Assembly: GCA_009869945.1 (NCBI GenBank)
Contig: WIXG01000032.1
Location: forward strand, 62,001 to 126,000
From: Mesaphorura yosii
Taxonomy: Eukaryota; Arthropoda; Collembola; Poduromorpha; Tullbergiidae
DNA: 64,000 nt
Reading direction: 5' to 3'
The translations under genes and the position numbers were made by a program. Below are positions 1-12,742 of this stretch, one piece after another. The notes beneath the pieces are model-generated. The model was not told the DNA's origin, searched no databases, and was given only the letters and a program-made list of their open reading frames with translations. Within the stretch, counting starts at the first letter, position 1; each line of letters opens with the position of its first letter.

Positions 1-636
1 GGAGATCTACCAGACCTTTTCATCGCATCGCCACAGATCTCGATTCTAATGATGAAGGGTCAGGTAAAAGGATGCGGACAGATTAATATGGATTCCTTGC
101 ATTGGGACTCGAAATGTCTCATTCGGGTCGCCGCGCCGCCGTGGCCTTGAGAGAGGGTAACTCATGCTCACAAGTTACGAAGTTAGAAGAAAACTGTTCT
201 GAATTGTTACAATACGTATGTAAATTATCTGCGATACTTGAAGTGTGAGATGATAATCGGAATCGCATCTTCAGGAGAGCAGGCAGGCACGCTAAAATGG
301 GCACAATGCAGGGATGAAGTGCCTGTGTTGGCTGGAGGAAGATGATGTTTGACACTTGAGTTTGCTGGTTTCGGTATCCACAGGGAGCATTTGGCATTGG
401 CATTCTTATTACGGCCAGCCAAGATGCGTTGTGAGCAGTGCTGCAGTGCGTGATCCCTGATTTTATAATTCAAATTGAATTTGACCATGAAAGATGAAAG
501 CTCATCTGATCTCTGTAATTGTGTTGCGTTTGTATTTAGCCCACAGTTAAATTTAACGATGAGTGGTGCGGCTGTCGTCATCTTCGTGGTGCAGGCAGGC
601 AGAAAAGATGCAGCATCTGCATCTGCATTTGATTCA

Positions 637-661
637 TAATCCTAATCGTAATCCTAATCGT
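637..661. repeat. 12-bp tandem repeat, two copies
   Basis: The unit CCTAATCGTAAT is repeated about twice, giving alternating 'cctaatcgtaat' words in gene-free DNA. Confidence 0.7.
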
Positions 662-818
662 ATGCAGAGGTCACATTGAAAGCATCGCTGTGCTGTCTGC
701 TTGTGTACACAGCGCAGGCAGGCAGAAGAATACGCATACGAGAGAAATCAGGATCCATAATAAGAGGCAAATGCGATAAAATAAAAGAGGTGAAGAATTC
801 CTCAGCGAGGTACGTGCA

Positions 819-846
819 TGCGAGTGCGACTGCGAGTGCGACTGCC
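819..846. repeat. 12-bp tandem repeat, about 2.3 copies
   Basis: The unit TGCGAGTGCGAC is repeated directly. It lies in the probable intron and has no coding meaning. Confidence 0.7.
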
Positions 847-3800
847 GTCGCTGGAACTGGAATATGATGATGATGTCTGGGAGATGTGCGAGAGAAGAAA
901 GAAAAGAGTTGATGGGAAGAAGTAATGTGCTTGGATAAAACACATAATGTGATCTTTTTTGTATCTTGCTCGTCTTCGTTTCATCGAGCAGGCAGGCAGG
1001 CACATGCACAATAATAACAACATTCGATTTCACTCACTCAAGAACGGATCCAAATTTCGTTTGCTGGATAATGCGGCCGTGCCTGCCTGCCTCGCTCGTG
1101 CATCCATCCACCTTTCGTTATCCAGCGTCAGTTTCCAAGATTCGATCATCTTTTGTGTGGTGTTCGAGGTGCCTCCCTTGCCTATGCGGATGGAGAATAC
1201 GAATAACGAATACGCGTAATAATAAGAATGATAAGTCTGCCTGCATTCCAGTTTGCTTTGACTTGAGCAAGAATTGAGACCCATTACCCCTCATAACAAA
1301 TGGCTTAGTGCATTGTGCGTACGTGCTCGCTGCCTGCGCTGCGTCCCGTACCATACAAAATCGTCAGCATCGCACTCGCGCTGGAGAGTTGCATAAAATT
1401 ATACGAAGCGTTTTTATTTTTTTTGCCCTGAAAGATGAGTGCTAGTGCCATTTCATAATCTCCATTTAAGGTTAACATCCCTAAACGTACGTATTCTTAC
1501 CTTTCCGCTGGCATTAATGAACTGGATCCGAGTGTCGCGGCAGCGGCGGAGCGGTGGCAGAGTCTTCTATTCTGTGTGCTCAGCTGAAGCGCGATGCGCG
1601 AGCACGTGTGCTTGGACCAGGAATAGCTCTGATCAGGAAAGATTCACGGCAATTGTAAAAAAAAGCAATGCGACTGCGCATGTGAAAAAGTGAAATCGCG
1701 CTTGATGTGTCCAATTTAGTTTTACGACGGCGGCTGCGAACATAAAATCGCGAGTCGCAAATGTCCACGGCAAAAGACGCTCAAAAGAATATTTTAATGA
1801 ATTCTTGTTTTAAGAGATCATCATTTCACTCCATTGAACATCGCGCGCGCACAAATATTTTTATTGAATTGAGTAGAGTGACTGCGCCTCAAAGTTACTG
1901 CGCACATTACACGCCAAAGCAAAGCACCAAAGTTCCGAGCCAACATAATTTTGGCTATTTATTATCGCTGCTTGGCCCACAAGAAGATGAGCAAGTTTCG
2001 AGCACGGAGAAATGATGCGGTATTTTTTATTTTATTACAAATGCATAAATTAAGGATGCGACGCAAAGTTGCACTGCCTTTCTCGCACCAGGAATTCATG
2101 CGCGAAAGTGCGAAAACGAAAATCGAATCGTCACTCAAGTGCGGAGCGGCGGCCATGAATCATGCAGAGATTTATAAGTGGAAAGCCAAGCAGTGGGAAT
2201 TTAAGCGTGAATTTAATTAAATTTTAATTTTATTACAACGCATGAAATTACAGCTTCATACGAAATGTAAAATGTAAGCATTGTCATTGTCACAGAGCAG
2301 AGTCGGAATTATTTATGGCTTTCGCAAATTAAATGGTGCTAATTGCGTCTCAATTAGCATAATCTTATGTGGTCCGAACCCGATCGTGCTTGTCTTTCCC
2401 ACAGTCACAGTCGCTTCCCTTTCGTGCCGACACAGGTTGCTAAATATTCCACGGGTTTCCTGTCACAGATCACAGTGTAAATTTGGCTACGACGACAGTT
2501 GCCAAGTTCCATCAACCGCGTGTGGTCGAAATTCACACAAACTTTCGCAACGCAACGGATTCAAGCTTGAGAAGGTTCGAATTTTGCATGTCGCTGCGAG
2601 TTTGCGGACAGGATTTAAAGGCCATGATTTTGTCGCAGGTTGATAGTTGATAGAAAGTTACAGCGCTAAAAATAGGCTTCGGAGTGAAGCTCGAGCTAAC
2701 GAGTAGCGAACGAATCAACACACCAATCTTTGGGCGTTGGATTTTTTCTTTTTGTGTTTATGCTTCCCGTTTAATTAGAGTCGAATGTGCAAATGAGGAA
2801 CTGCCGAGAAGGTGATGTGAACTTTGAGCTCCGAAGAGAGAAGCTTTGAAGAGCGCGCAGTAAAACGAGTAGGTTACTCGGGAGCAGCGGAAGGTGAACG
2901 AAGAGGAGAGCGAACAGAAACGAAAAAGCAAAAAGACGAAGGAGAATTCAATTTACTTAGAATTTCGTTAGTGAACCTGATTGAGGAGTGGTGCGCCTGC
3001 CTGTTTAATTAGGACGAGGTGCAGAGGTGTGGAGAGACACAGCAGCTCTTGTCAGGTCAAGATGCATAAATCTCGTGTGACCAATTAGCGACAGTGCATG
3101 CATAGACTGGCGGAATATTGATTTCAAAGCAAAGATCGGCAAAGACTCGGGATCATCGACGGGGTGACCTGGCGCGTTTAAAATGCCATGAAACTGATTA
3201 GGGTTCTGAACAAAGGTTGGCTGCTGCCTCCACAGGAAGAAGGAAGCAGGAGAAAGCTGCCTAGTTGAAAGCAATCTATTCCATCTGCTCAGCATCTTCT
3301 GCTTGTTTCCGTCCTTTCCTTTCCTGCTGTACTCCGTCGTTCGGTCGTCGCGCATCGGACGGGTTTCCCCCATCTAAATGCAAATGTAGTTTTTGCCTCT
3401 GCGTACGCTTCTTGTCTCTCGCTAAACCTTCTTTTTTATACTCGAAATCATCTTTACTTAAGTCTGAGTAGGTTTAGACTAGATTCGATGTATAATAGGC
3501 CGGGAGAAGGCAAAGGCGCACAGAGCGCGTTCGCAAAGCAGGTAGCAGCTTCCTTTCTCCAAGCAAGCTCGCAACCAAGCTCAGGCCAGGACACAAGTCA
3601 AGTCACTGCTGGAAGAAGGAAGAGTGGAGTCTCATCTTTTCCAGTCCTGTGCGGAGAAGTGCTCGCGAAGACTTTCTCCGGCTCTCTGAAAGGGTTTAGT
3701 TTGAGAGTTGGATGAGAGTACGGGCACTTGCACGACATGACAAAAGGAGACAAAGGCTACGGCTGGTTGCTCCCATGGTCGCAGTCGCTCCGAGTCAAGA

Positions 3801-4964
3801 AATTAGGTTTGTTTCGGGATTTGTCGAAGAGTGAAAAAATCTAGTGCGACCAAGTACATATGTTGTTGAGCATAGCAAGCAAGCAAGCAGCGGCGGGAGC
3901 GGAGACGCGGATCGGTTCGTGCGACACGTAGCAGCCACGATTTCGGATGGGGTGTGTTTGCTTTTGCCTGCACGGCACGACACACGATACTCCGACTCCT
4001 GTCGTCGTCGTGCCGCTGCTTTCCTCTCCTTTCGTCTGCCACGTCCAACTGCTTTCGTTCGCTGCCTCCGCGTAAATACGCGTCTCTCGATCGTTTTCCT
4101 GTGTTTTCCGGTTCCCTTTCACCAAGCCAAAGCCAGCGCACGGTTTCTCTCTGGCAGGGAAAAGGAAATTCCTCGCACAAAGCACAAGCACACTGCACTG
4201 TACCGAGTCTGAGGAGAGAGGCCAGGATTTTTTGCATTCCGTACTCACAAGTCGCAACTGTATAGGTTCAAGGGGGTCATACACTCAGACGAGTGCACGG
4301 CACAGTCCTACAATAAATGAAACCCCACATTAAATAATGCGTTGCGTATTAAATACTCTGGCAAGAGTTAATACTCTGCTATGCCACGGCAGGCTTTGGG
4401 TTTCACGTAAAATGTTTCCAGTGAAAGGTTGTTTTGTTGTGTGTACACTTTCCTCTGATCGTAGCCCGTAGCCGTAGTGTGAAGAAAGTCCTCTTTTTCC
4501 TCCTCCAGCGGCAGCCGCAGCAGTGGCTGTGGCAGTGACACAACAATGTGCAGAGTGTGAAAGCCAATTCATCCGACGACGACTCGGTCGTCCGACAAGT
4601 GAAACCTAACAAGCGACAAGCGCGCGAGGGGAGAGAGTGCGGGCATGATGCTCTTTTCTCTCGTGTATGATTTTATTACGCTAACCTTGCTTACCTTCCT
4701 GCCCTGCAACGGCAACGGAGCCCATTTTCGTCGCGTACACGCTTTCGCTTTGAAGGGGTTTCCCAAATCCCATTTATTAAGAATCTATTAAACAGAAGCC
4801 ATGCAACGACACAGACACAACGCAAGCTTGCCTACTTGCGTGCAGGAAACACAAATAATACACAAAGGCGAAAGGCGAAAAAATTTAACGGATGCAGGAC
4901 AATCGTTGCCTATTTCAAAGTTGTTTCTAAATTCATTGCGGGGGTGATCTTGAGCAGGCGGTCA

Positions 4965-4987
4965 TAACCTTTACTTTTACTTTTACT
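4965..4987. repeat. Hexanucleotide repeat (TTTTAC)n
   Basis: About three direct copies of TTTTAC lie side by side in gene-free DNA. On the opposite strand this gives a spurious Lys-Val run in a chance open frame. Confidence 0.65.
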
Positions 4988-7900
4988 GATACGACTTCGT
5001 CGCCCAAGCCAGGTCGCATAATAGGTAGCGACAGGAGCTCGAGAAATAAGATGCGTGAAAGCAGGCAGGCTGGGCGGCAATGCAATCGAAGAAGAGAAGA
5101 AGAGACGGATCTCCTCCAAGCCTTTCTCCATGAAAGAACGTGTTCTTTGCTTGCGATGCGAGAGCAGTTTTCATCGGGTTCACGAATCCAAGCCAAACCG
5201 CTTACTTTATTTATACGCGTACTTAATTCGGCTTTCGGCAATGCGATGCAATGCCTCCTTTCCCATGAAAGCGCAGGCAACAGGACGCGCTGCTGCTGAA
5301 ACGGAACCAATGAAGCAGTGTGCAGGAGCTCAGCCAGCACGGACGCGTGAATCCGTGAATCCCGGCCCCAAAGAGCCCAGATTACGGCCATGTAAATTAA
5401 ATCTCGGCTATTTGCGTATTTGCTACCCGCATAATTTATTTATGAATCCGGAATGATAAATGAGTCGTGTGCGAAGGGATTTCGCTCTCGTGTTTTGTCA
5501 TCGCCATTGCCAAAGCTTGGCATGTCAGAAATTAGTTGCGCCATAAAAGTGATGTGTCATGTCATCAGACTTTCAAATCGTAGTCATTGCGAATTTGCGA
5601 ATCGTAAACATTTAATTTCGATTCCGGCGTGGTGGTGCGATGGAGTGAGTGCATCGCACTGATTGAGCAAATGAGTATCATTTACGGCGCTGCGCTTCGT
5701 TGCGAGGGGTTTTGGGTCATATTTTGGTTCAACCCATAACCCCAAGTCAGACTAAGCCAAGCCAAGCAGTCTCACACAGCAGACACGCATGCAAGCACGA
5801 CAGTCAAGACTTTCATTTTCTGCTCGTACTCTTATTATCAGCCAATTTTATTGTTCAGCAATGACAAGACAATAATTATTTGTATTATTGTCTAATTCGC
5901 AATTCCAATTCGGGAAATCGTCATGTTTTCAATTAGCATAAAGCAAAAGCCCAAAGCGAATGGATCGCGTTCTGATTTTTGGAGATCAGCCGCCGCGCCG
6001 AAGAATTGTTCCTGCCTTCCTGCAGTGGGAAAAGACTAATTTTATAATTGTGCTCGTAAAAGTGAAACCTCTGCATTTGCATTTGCTTGGACTTTTTACA
6101 CTTCACTTTACGCCCGTGAATTATGCGTTCGTGTTCGTGTTGGAGTACAAGATTAAACTGTGAGACTTTGGCAGGAGTGGTTGATTTAGTGGGCTCGATG
6201 TCAAATGTCATTCATGGGCTGCAATAATATTTTCCTTCTGCTCTCGCGTTAGTGACATTAAAAATTAGGCAACTTCAACTGCATAAGAAGAATGGGATAC
6301 GAGAGTGAGAGCAGTAGGCCTGAGAACCGGGAGACAGAAAAGGCAAAGGCGAAGCCCAGAATAGGACGAGGATTGAGTTGCAGTTGCCGCAATTATGCGC
6401 AGTAATTTTTGGGTCCGGCCGGCCCTGAATTTATTAGATTTCAGTGAGCTGGGTTCGTATCAACACACAAATTACTGTGATCACCGATACGGCAGTACTT
6501 TGCTCTGCCTGACACTGAGAGGGTTAAAACGACAGTTTAACGTAATTTACACGCTGGAATCCGTGTTGCATGTTGCTCGACTCGGGTTATGCAATAATAA
6601 GCATATTTCATGCTTTATTGATTTTTTTACGGCGAGAAGACGCTCACTGCTCTGGTCGTCTCCAGTTAATGGCGTTCAGACCAGAAAACTCACTATTTAG
6701 CTATTTAGCAACTCGGAAAAGAAAATCATGATCCACTCATTGCTGCCATGCCATGCATCTTTCCAGTGCGAGTAATAAAATCTAGTTTATGTACTCTCGT
6801 AAAGCGCGGAACGTCGTCGTTCACATATCGCGTTCCTGTTTACATGCTTGACACGACAGCTTCGCTCAGAACCTCTGCTCTGTGATGGACCGACCATCAT
6901 CTTTGCAGCGCGTATGGTTTTTTAATGTGGTTGTTTGCGGATTGCGGAGTTGTGCTCCGCTGTTTCGCGGACTCTCACGCGTTAGTATTTCACCCTTGCG
7001 TGTAATCCTGATCAGCGTCACGTAGTTGCCAACCCAGCCCATTGACCAGATTTTATGTGTTCTTCTATTGGATGAATTGGATACTACCATTATTACAAGG
7101 TTGGACCGAGTAAGAGCAGAGCGCTGAGTGTGAGCGATGATGCGATAATGTGAGCCGGTGAGCAGCGAGGCGGTGATGTCAAGTTGTGAACTGGAAACAT
7201 CATAAAAATGCAAGTTAACAGTCAATATGATATTATTGAGATTTCCAGGCGACTTGACTCGTCTGGAACACATGCTGGAGCAAAGCAAAGCACGGCTCGC
7301 ACGGGAAAGGAGAGACAAGGAAAGAGGTTATAAAGTGCAAACCATCTGAAAAGCTAAAGACTCCTTCTAAAGACTGCGGTAATCGCAATCGCTCGGTGGC
7401 GGCTCCGACTGCAGGCCCATGCACAACTACATCAAATACTTTACGGTTCAGCCTCAGTCTGGTCATCAAACGAAAACTGAAGCACGAAAGCGTAAACGTA
7501 GCAGTGAACAGTGAATAAATAAAACGAGAAATGAATTGAACGAGTGTGCGACTCCCCGTCGATCGTTCCCAACACAAAAATATGGTAAAAATAAAATAAA
7601 ATACATAAAAACGAGAATGAAACCTGAACAAGAGCAGAGTAGACGAAGTTGTGAATTGTGAAGGGTGGCCTCAGAATCATCGCATTGGTGCATCGCTTCG
7701 CATCGCATTGCACTGTGCGCCTAATTTTGCGTAATCGTATTTCAGCGACAAGAAAGACAGCCAGTCAGTCCCTTTTTGCAACAACTCTTTTGTCTTTCTC
7801 CTCCACTGCACTGCACTGCTGTGCTATTTGCATTGGTTTGCCATTTCGCCATTTACGAAAGTTAAGACGGGGAGTCGTGAGTACAGCGATATATTGTCAA

Positions 7901-8441
7901 CATGCATTAGGAAAATGAAATGATAGAATGCTGGAGCAAACGCCAAAGTGGGGTCGAGATAACGGACGCACGGACAAGTCCGAGCCCAAACTTAAGCTTA
8001 GTCAGACCGAAGCCAAACCGAAAACTTGTTAAAAGTGTCGGAGTTGTTGAACACGTGGCATACATAAAATCGGTGTTGGATCGCATCGTTCCGGCGCATC
8101 GTGCACAGAGCACGGAGGCGAGCAGCATCAGAAGTAGGAGCAGGACCGAACCCACTTCAGCGATGGCTGAGATTAGTTTGGATAAATGAAAAGTGATCTC
8201 GGATGAATTTACTTTTTTGTTTTTCTCTCCTTCTCTTCTCCACACAGCAGCACTTCGTCATGCATTTTTCTCTTGGAAGGGGCTCATCGACGTCCTGTAC
8301 GCAATACGCATTTTCCTGTTCCTTTTCGACGATTCTTTCGTTCTTCATCTTTCAGTGATTTCTGTGATGGTGTTTTAACCCCTAAAATATTCTCGTGCTT
8401 GTATAGAGCAGAGCAGAGCGGAGAGTGCAGGAGAGCTGCGT

Positions 8442-8456
8442 GGCAGGCAGGCAGGC
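8442..8456. repeat. (GGCA)n short tandem repeat
   Basis: Three and a half units of the GGCA tetranucleotide. It is one of the longest copies of the dispersed CAGG-type repeat in this window and lies just after a run of AGAGC words. Confidence 0.75.
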
Positions 8457-8729
8457 TCAGATAAATTCATTTGAAGCGTTATTATGTCATACAACATCCA
8501 TTTTTAAACTGTAATCTTTTGTGTACATGTGAGAACGATGCTCGGCTGATGATGATTGTTCAGGATAAAAATTCCGTTCTGTTTCTGGCTGGCTTTTACT
8601 GTACTACTTCTGTGGTGCGTTTGCACGAGGAAGACGACCAAACGCATTTACGGTAACACATCCGAATACGCAGCCGCATCGCCATCACGCATCACGCATT
8701 TGTCCTGGATGAGAAATTGGTTTGAGGGG

Positions 8730-8767
8730 TGCCAGCGACCGACCATCTCACGAGTCGGTCGCTGGCA
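8730..8767. repeat. Perfect 14-bp inverted repeat (hairpin)
   Basis: The left arm TGCCAGCGACCGAC (8730-8743) is the exact reverse complement of the right arm GTCGGTCGCTGGCA (8754-8767). The loop CATCTCACGA is 10 bases. A G-U pair and two G-C pairs extend the stem to about 17. The stem is GC-rich and very stable, but short for a microRNA precursor. No flanking transposon ends or terminator context are seen. Confidence 0.8.
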
Positions 8768-10097
8768 TCCGACTCGACGTGGACATGTTGGACTTTTCAC
8801 CCGCACGGAGCTCCGTTCTCCGTTCCATCTCTCGATTCTAAATTTGAATGATGGCTGTGGCAGAACGTTTTTGATGCGCTGCTGCCAAAGATGAGAATCT
8901 CGTAAACACAATTACGGAGCCCCGTCGTACGCGTCCGCGTTCGCTCTGATGTTTGGCCTGGAATCGAACGGACAGCACTCTGAAAGGTGCACAAGAAATT
9001 GTAATAATATTATTATGTGATCCTCGCCGGACCGCTGCAGTGCAGTGCAGAGATCAGTAAGTGAATTCAATGGCAGCGAGACGGGACGAAATGGAAACAG
9101 AAAAAGTGGGATGATGGATGAAAGAGAACAAGTTGCGACTGCGAGAAAGGGTTCCCCACTTTTTTAAACGCATCGTGGAAAGGAGGACTTGAGTATCGTT
9201 GGAGATGAATTTGTCCAGGTCACCAACTTGTTCGCATCTCGCTGCGCAGCATCGCAACGTGGATTGCGCAATCGACTCGGCGGAGCAGCACAAAAGGCAT
9301 GGCATTCAAAGGCTCACTTCAGGGATTCAAGAGTAGTAACGGCTTTTCAACTCGGATCTCGTGACTTGCCAAAGTGGCAATGATAATTTTAAGTGTGGTT
9401 TAACGCACTGACAAATACTCTCAAATGCGCTTCATGAGGGCAATAATTCGTTTACGATTATATATAAAAAGGCTATGCACAAAAATCCGTAAAGTAAATT
9501 AAATGCAAAGAAAAAGATTTCGTTTTACAATCTTGCCCAACTGCGCTGCTACGCTGAATGCAGGAAGGACAGAGGCGACGACGACCGTCGTTAAACGTGC
9601 AAAAATGAAGCGCCATAAAATTCCGACATTTTAATACTAATAACTTTATATTAAAGCAACTTTTATTATTCGCACTGTGCAAAGTGTGCATCATTTTCTC
9701 TTTGTGCGTGTGCGCTGTCTGGTATTTGCCTTTGCCTACGACCGGGTTCGAATAAAACAGGGCGAGGGCATGGCTCGGCTTTATGAAGGTTTTAAAAACG
9801 TTGCAGATATTAAAATACGAGCTCATTTTTTTAATTCAACTATCTCAAATCCTGCGTACTTCAAACGAGCTGCTCCGAAGACTGTGAATGTCATTTTCAT
9901 TATTGGCCACATAAAATATGAAATATGGCCTTTCGCATTTTATTGCTTGTGTACTCCGTTTCCTTATGTTTTTGCCAATAAAGCGGGAACAACTCCACTT
10001 TGTGCCTTGCATATTTGTGTTTATGCCCAGTTTGTCCTTTTCTGGGCTGACACTGAAATGGCAGTAATTCTTACCAATTAATTATTGTGTGTTTCAG

Positions 10098-12378
10098 GCT
10101 TCTGCGTCCGGATCTCAGCCTCAAATGGGAGGCGATGTCAATGCCATGAAAGCCATGCAGCAGCAGCCAAGCATGTACTACAGACAATCACCTCCGCAGC
10201 AATCTCTGCATCCGGCGGCGCAGAATCCGACCAACTCCGGTGTCGGTCCCCACCTGGATCCGTTCGCCATGTCCAGCAGCAGCGCCGCCGGTGGCGGCGG
10301 AGGTCCGAGCGGAGTGAACAATCAGGGCCAAACGATTAACTTTACGCAGCAGCATTTGCGAATGACGAGTGTCTCTCCTGGCGTCAACAATTCCGTCATG
10401 CCTCCGGTGAGCAGCAACCCGATGATGTCGCGTTCGAATTCTGCGGCCGGTGTTGGAATGATGGGCATGGGGCCGAGCGCCGGAGGCCACGGCGGCGGCG
10501 GCGGCGGAGCGCAACCTCTGAATCCCATGGGTGTTCGAATGTCCATGCCGAATCGCATGTCAGCTGGGCAAGGTTTGTGAAATCAATACAACAATAATAG
10601 AGCATGATTATAGCGTGTGCGACACAGATGAGTGATTGCCTTTTCGCTTGTGGTGGCCATGCGAAAGAGACTTGACATATTTGCCTGTATATTTACAGAA
10701 ATGTCATGCACTATGCACTACTTTTGTGCTTCCGAGTCAACCAACTGAAACACACTCTTTGTATTGCAGGTGGAATGGGCGAAATGGGAATGAACCCAAG
10801 GGCACCTTCCATGGAAATGCAGCAGCGGATGATGATGCGGCACATGCAGATGCGAGGAGGGGGCGGACCGCCAAACATGCCTCAGCAACAGATGCCGATG
10901 GTGCGTGGTCCTGGACCACAACAAATGATGGAGTACAACCCTGAGCTGATGGCGACGTCGAGCGCCGGAGGACCAGGCGGGCAAGTTGGCATGATGAGCC
11001 ACAGCCCAACGCAAAACATGATGATGAGCCGGTTCAATGGTCCGGCTGGCGCTCCTGGTGCGGGCATGCGACCAAGCATGATGCCAAACAGCAACGGAAA
11101 CCCCCAAGTCATCAGCGGAGGTGGTCACCGCCTTAGTCAGCAACAGCAGCAGGGCACGATGTACCAGCAGCACCAAATGCAGCAGCAGCACGGCATGGTG
11201 CAGGGAGGTGCCGGTGGCATGCCGCGTGGGGCGATTCCTCAGCCGAACGCGATGAACATGCCGCCCGTCCGGGGTCGAATGCCAGCCATGCACCAGGCCG
11301 CTACAAATTCAAATCCCGCAGCAGCGTCTGCCGCAGGTGGTCCGATGGGGAGCTCCAACATGAACCCCGCAGCCATGGGACGAGAAGGTGCCAACATGGG
11401 TTTTGGGGGTCCACATCAGCAGTTGATGCCAGGGAGCATGAACTCCATGAACAACATTCCGAACGGAATGTCTCCACAGGAATGGATGGCGCTGCAGCAG
11501 CAGCAACAACACGATCAGGGAATCAACAGGAATTTTGGCATGCAACAGCAGCAGGGAATGCGAGGCAGTCACCCGAACAACCCCGCCTACCGCCCAGGAC
11601 CAGGTAAAATAACTAGGCCGGAATTATTATTATGTATCATTGCAAAAGCTGGACTCACTTACTAGTTCCTTTCCGTCTGAATTTAGGCGTGGGAATGCAC
11701 ATTACCCAGCAGCAGCAGCAACAACAGCACATGATGGCTCAGATGGGCATGTCTGGCAACGGAGGCGGCACGAACAGCAGCTCCGTAAATCCAAACTTGA
11801 ATGGAGGCTTTAATCAATCGCACCCGAACGCCAGCAACGCGGGAGTACCAAATAATGGTAGCAATACGAATGGCTCGAATCCCAACCACTTTTTCACACC
11901 ACAGCAGCAGCAGCAAATGAACAGCATGAAGATGTCTCAATCCCAGGGTCAGATGATGTCCGCTGGCTCGTCCAACTACCCGCTTCCTCCTTCGTCCTCA
12001 ATGACCAACAACGGCATGCACATGAACAAGGCCGTCAATAACGGCAATGGCAACATGACGACCATCGCCGGAAACGGGAACGGCGGCACTCTGATTCAGC
12101 CCAGCAACACAAACGGTCCAATAATGCATCCTTCGCATCACATGCAGCCTTCGCAGCAGCAGCACATGATGAACCAACACAATCATCAGCAGCAGCAGCC
12201 CCACCAGCAGATGCAAGGCGGCGGCATGTCCTCGCAGCCCCCGCCACAAAACTCCCAGCAACTGAAACCCGACTCAGACTTCAACATGGATTTATTTGGC
12301 AGCGATCCGTCAGACACCGATTTTTTAAACTCATACGACGCAACTGCAACCTATGAAAACATCCTGGACGCGTTATAG
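10098..12378 (+). CDS. Gln/Met/Gly/Asn-rich nuclear coactivator, C-terminal exons (possibly Mastermind)
   Basis: Three exons, 10098-10572, 10770-11603 and 11687-12378, join in frame (entry phase 0, then phase 1 at both joins, each rebuilding a Gly codon). They encode the last 666 residues of a larger protein whose start is not in the window. The sequence is almost entirely low complexity: polyglutamine runs coded mostly by CAG, and Met-, Gly- and Asn-rich stretches (for example NPMMSRSNSAAGVG). The final ~35 residues switch to an acidic-hydrophobic tail (DSDFNMDLFGSD ... YENILDAL) that looks like a transcriptional activation segment. Such proteins act in the nucleus as scaffolds for transcription complexes. 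Mastermind (Notch coactivator) fits the Q-rich make-up, the long intron and the acidic end. BCL9/Legless, Taiman or other Q-rich coactivators remain possible because the diagnostic N-terminal domain is outside the window. Confidence 0.75.
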
Positions 12379-12720
12379 TACCGTGCGCGCTAAGTACGAT
12401 GTAATTAGTACTTAATGTGATTACCAAATCATTATTTCGAGTATCATTGGTATTACGAAGACTTTATATTTTAAATATTTTTCCACGTTTCTTTATATTT
12501 TTCTAGTCTGTTCTATTTTTATTATTACTTTTTTTAAACACAGCAATGTGTTTTGTCTTTCTCATTATTCGATTGCCAACAATTCCGATTGCCAATTTGT
12601 AATGTAAAGAGGAAGGGAAGCCCGGTGAAGTTTAGTTTCCCTCGTACCGCTTTTAATCTACACCGCGCGCCGCCAGAGATGAGTCGCCATTGAAATCCAA
12701 TCGAGCCAATATTTGTTCGC

Positions 12721-12742
12721 ACGTGCAGACGTGCAGACGTGC
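12721..12742. repeat. 8-bp tandem repeat (ACGTGCAG)n
   Basis: Nearly three direct copies of ACGTGCAG lie within the 3'UTR of the coactivator gene. Confidence 0.6.

Larger units (their letters stand above)
279..1091. repeat. Cluster of (CAGG)n / (CCTG)n short tandem repeats
   Basis: Five short runs of the same tetranucleotide lie within about 800 bases: 279-289, 591-602, 714-725, 988-1001 and, in the opposite orientation, 1081-1091. Each has two to three and a half units. Similar single runs recur in the UBL3 introns but not in the compact gene cluster at 10-25 kb. Confidence 0.8.
1..10097. other. Gene-free stretch, probably the long intron before the coactivator exons
   Basis: No open frame here has recognisable protein content. 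Those present overlap one another on both strands and lack consistent splice sites. The stretch ends in a clear 3' splice site (pyrimidine-rich, ..gtgtgtttcag at about 10085-10097) that opens the first coding exon of the downstream gene, so at least its right end is intron. Since the downstream protein has no start in the window, its earlier exons must lie either to the left of the window or hidden here as very short exons. The sequence is rich in short low-complexity words (GCAGGCAGGC, AGAGCAGAGC, CACTGCACTGC) typical of the long introns in this window. Confidence 0.6.

Noticed and set aside
3803-4284. Overlapping 122-147 codon frames on both strands
   Set aside because: Several frames are open at once in GC-rich sequence with no family features or splice support.
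4933-5391. 152-codon minus-strand frame
   Set aside because: Mutually overlapping with plus-strand frames; composition random; contains repeat-derived Lys-Val run.
10718-11293. 191-codon minus-strand open frame (His/Leu/Arg-rich)
   Set aside because: It is the antisense of the Gln/Met-rich coactivator exon; such composition leaves the opposite strand open. Splice sites and phase support the plus strand.
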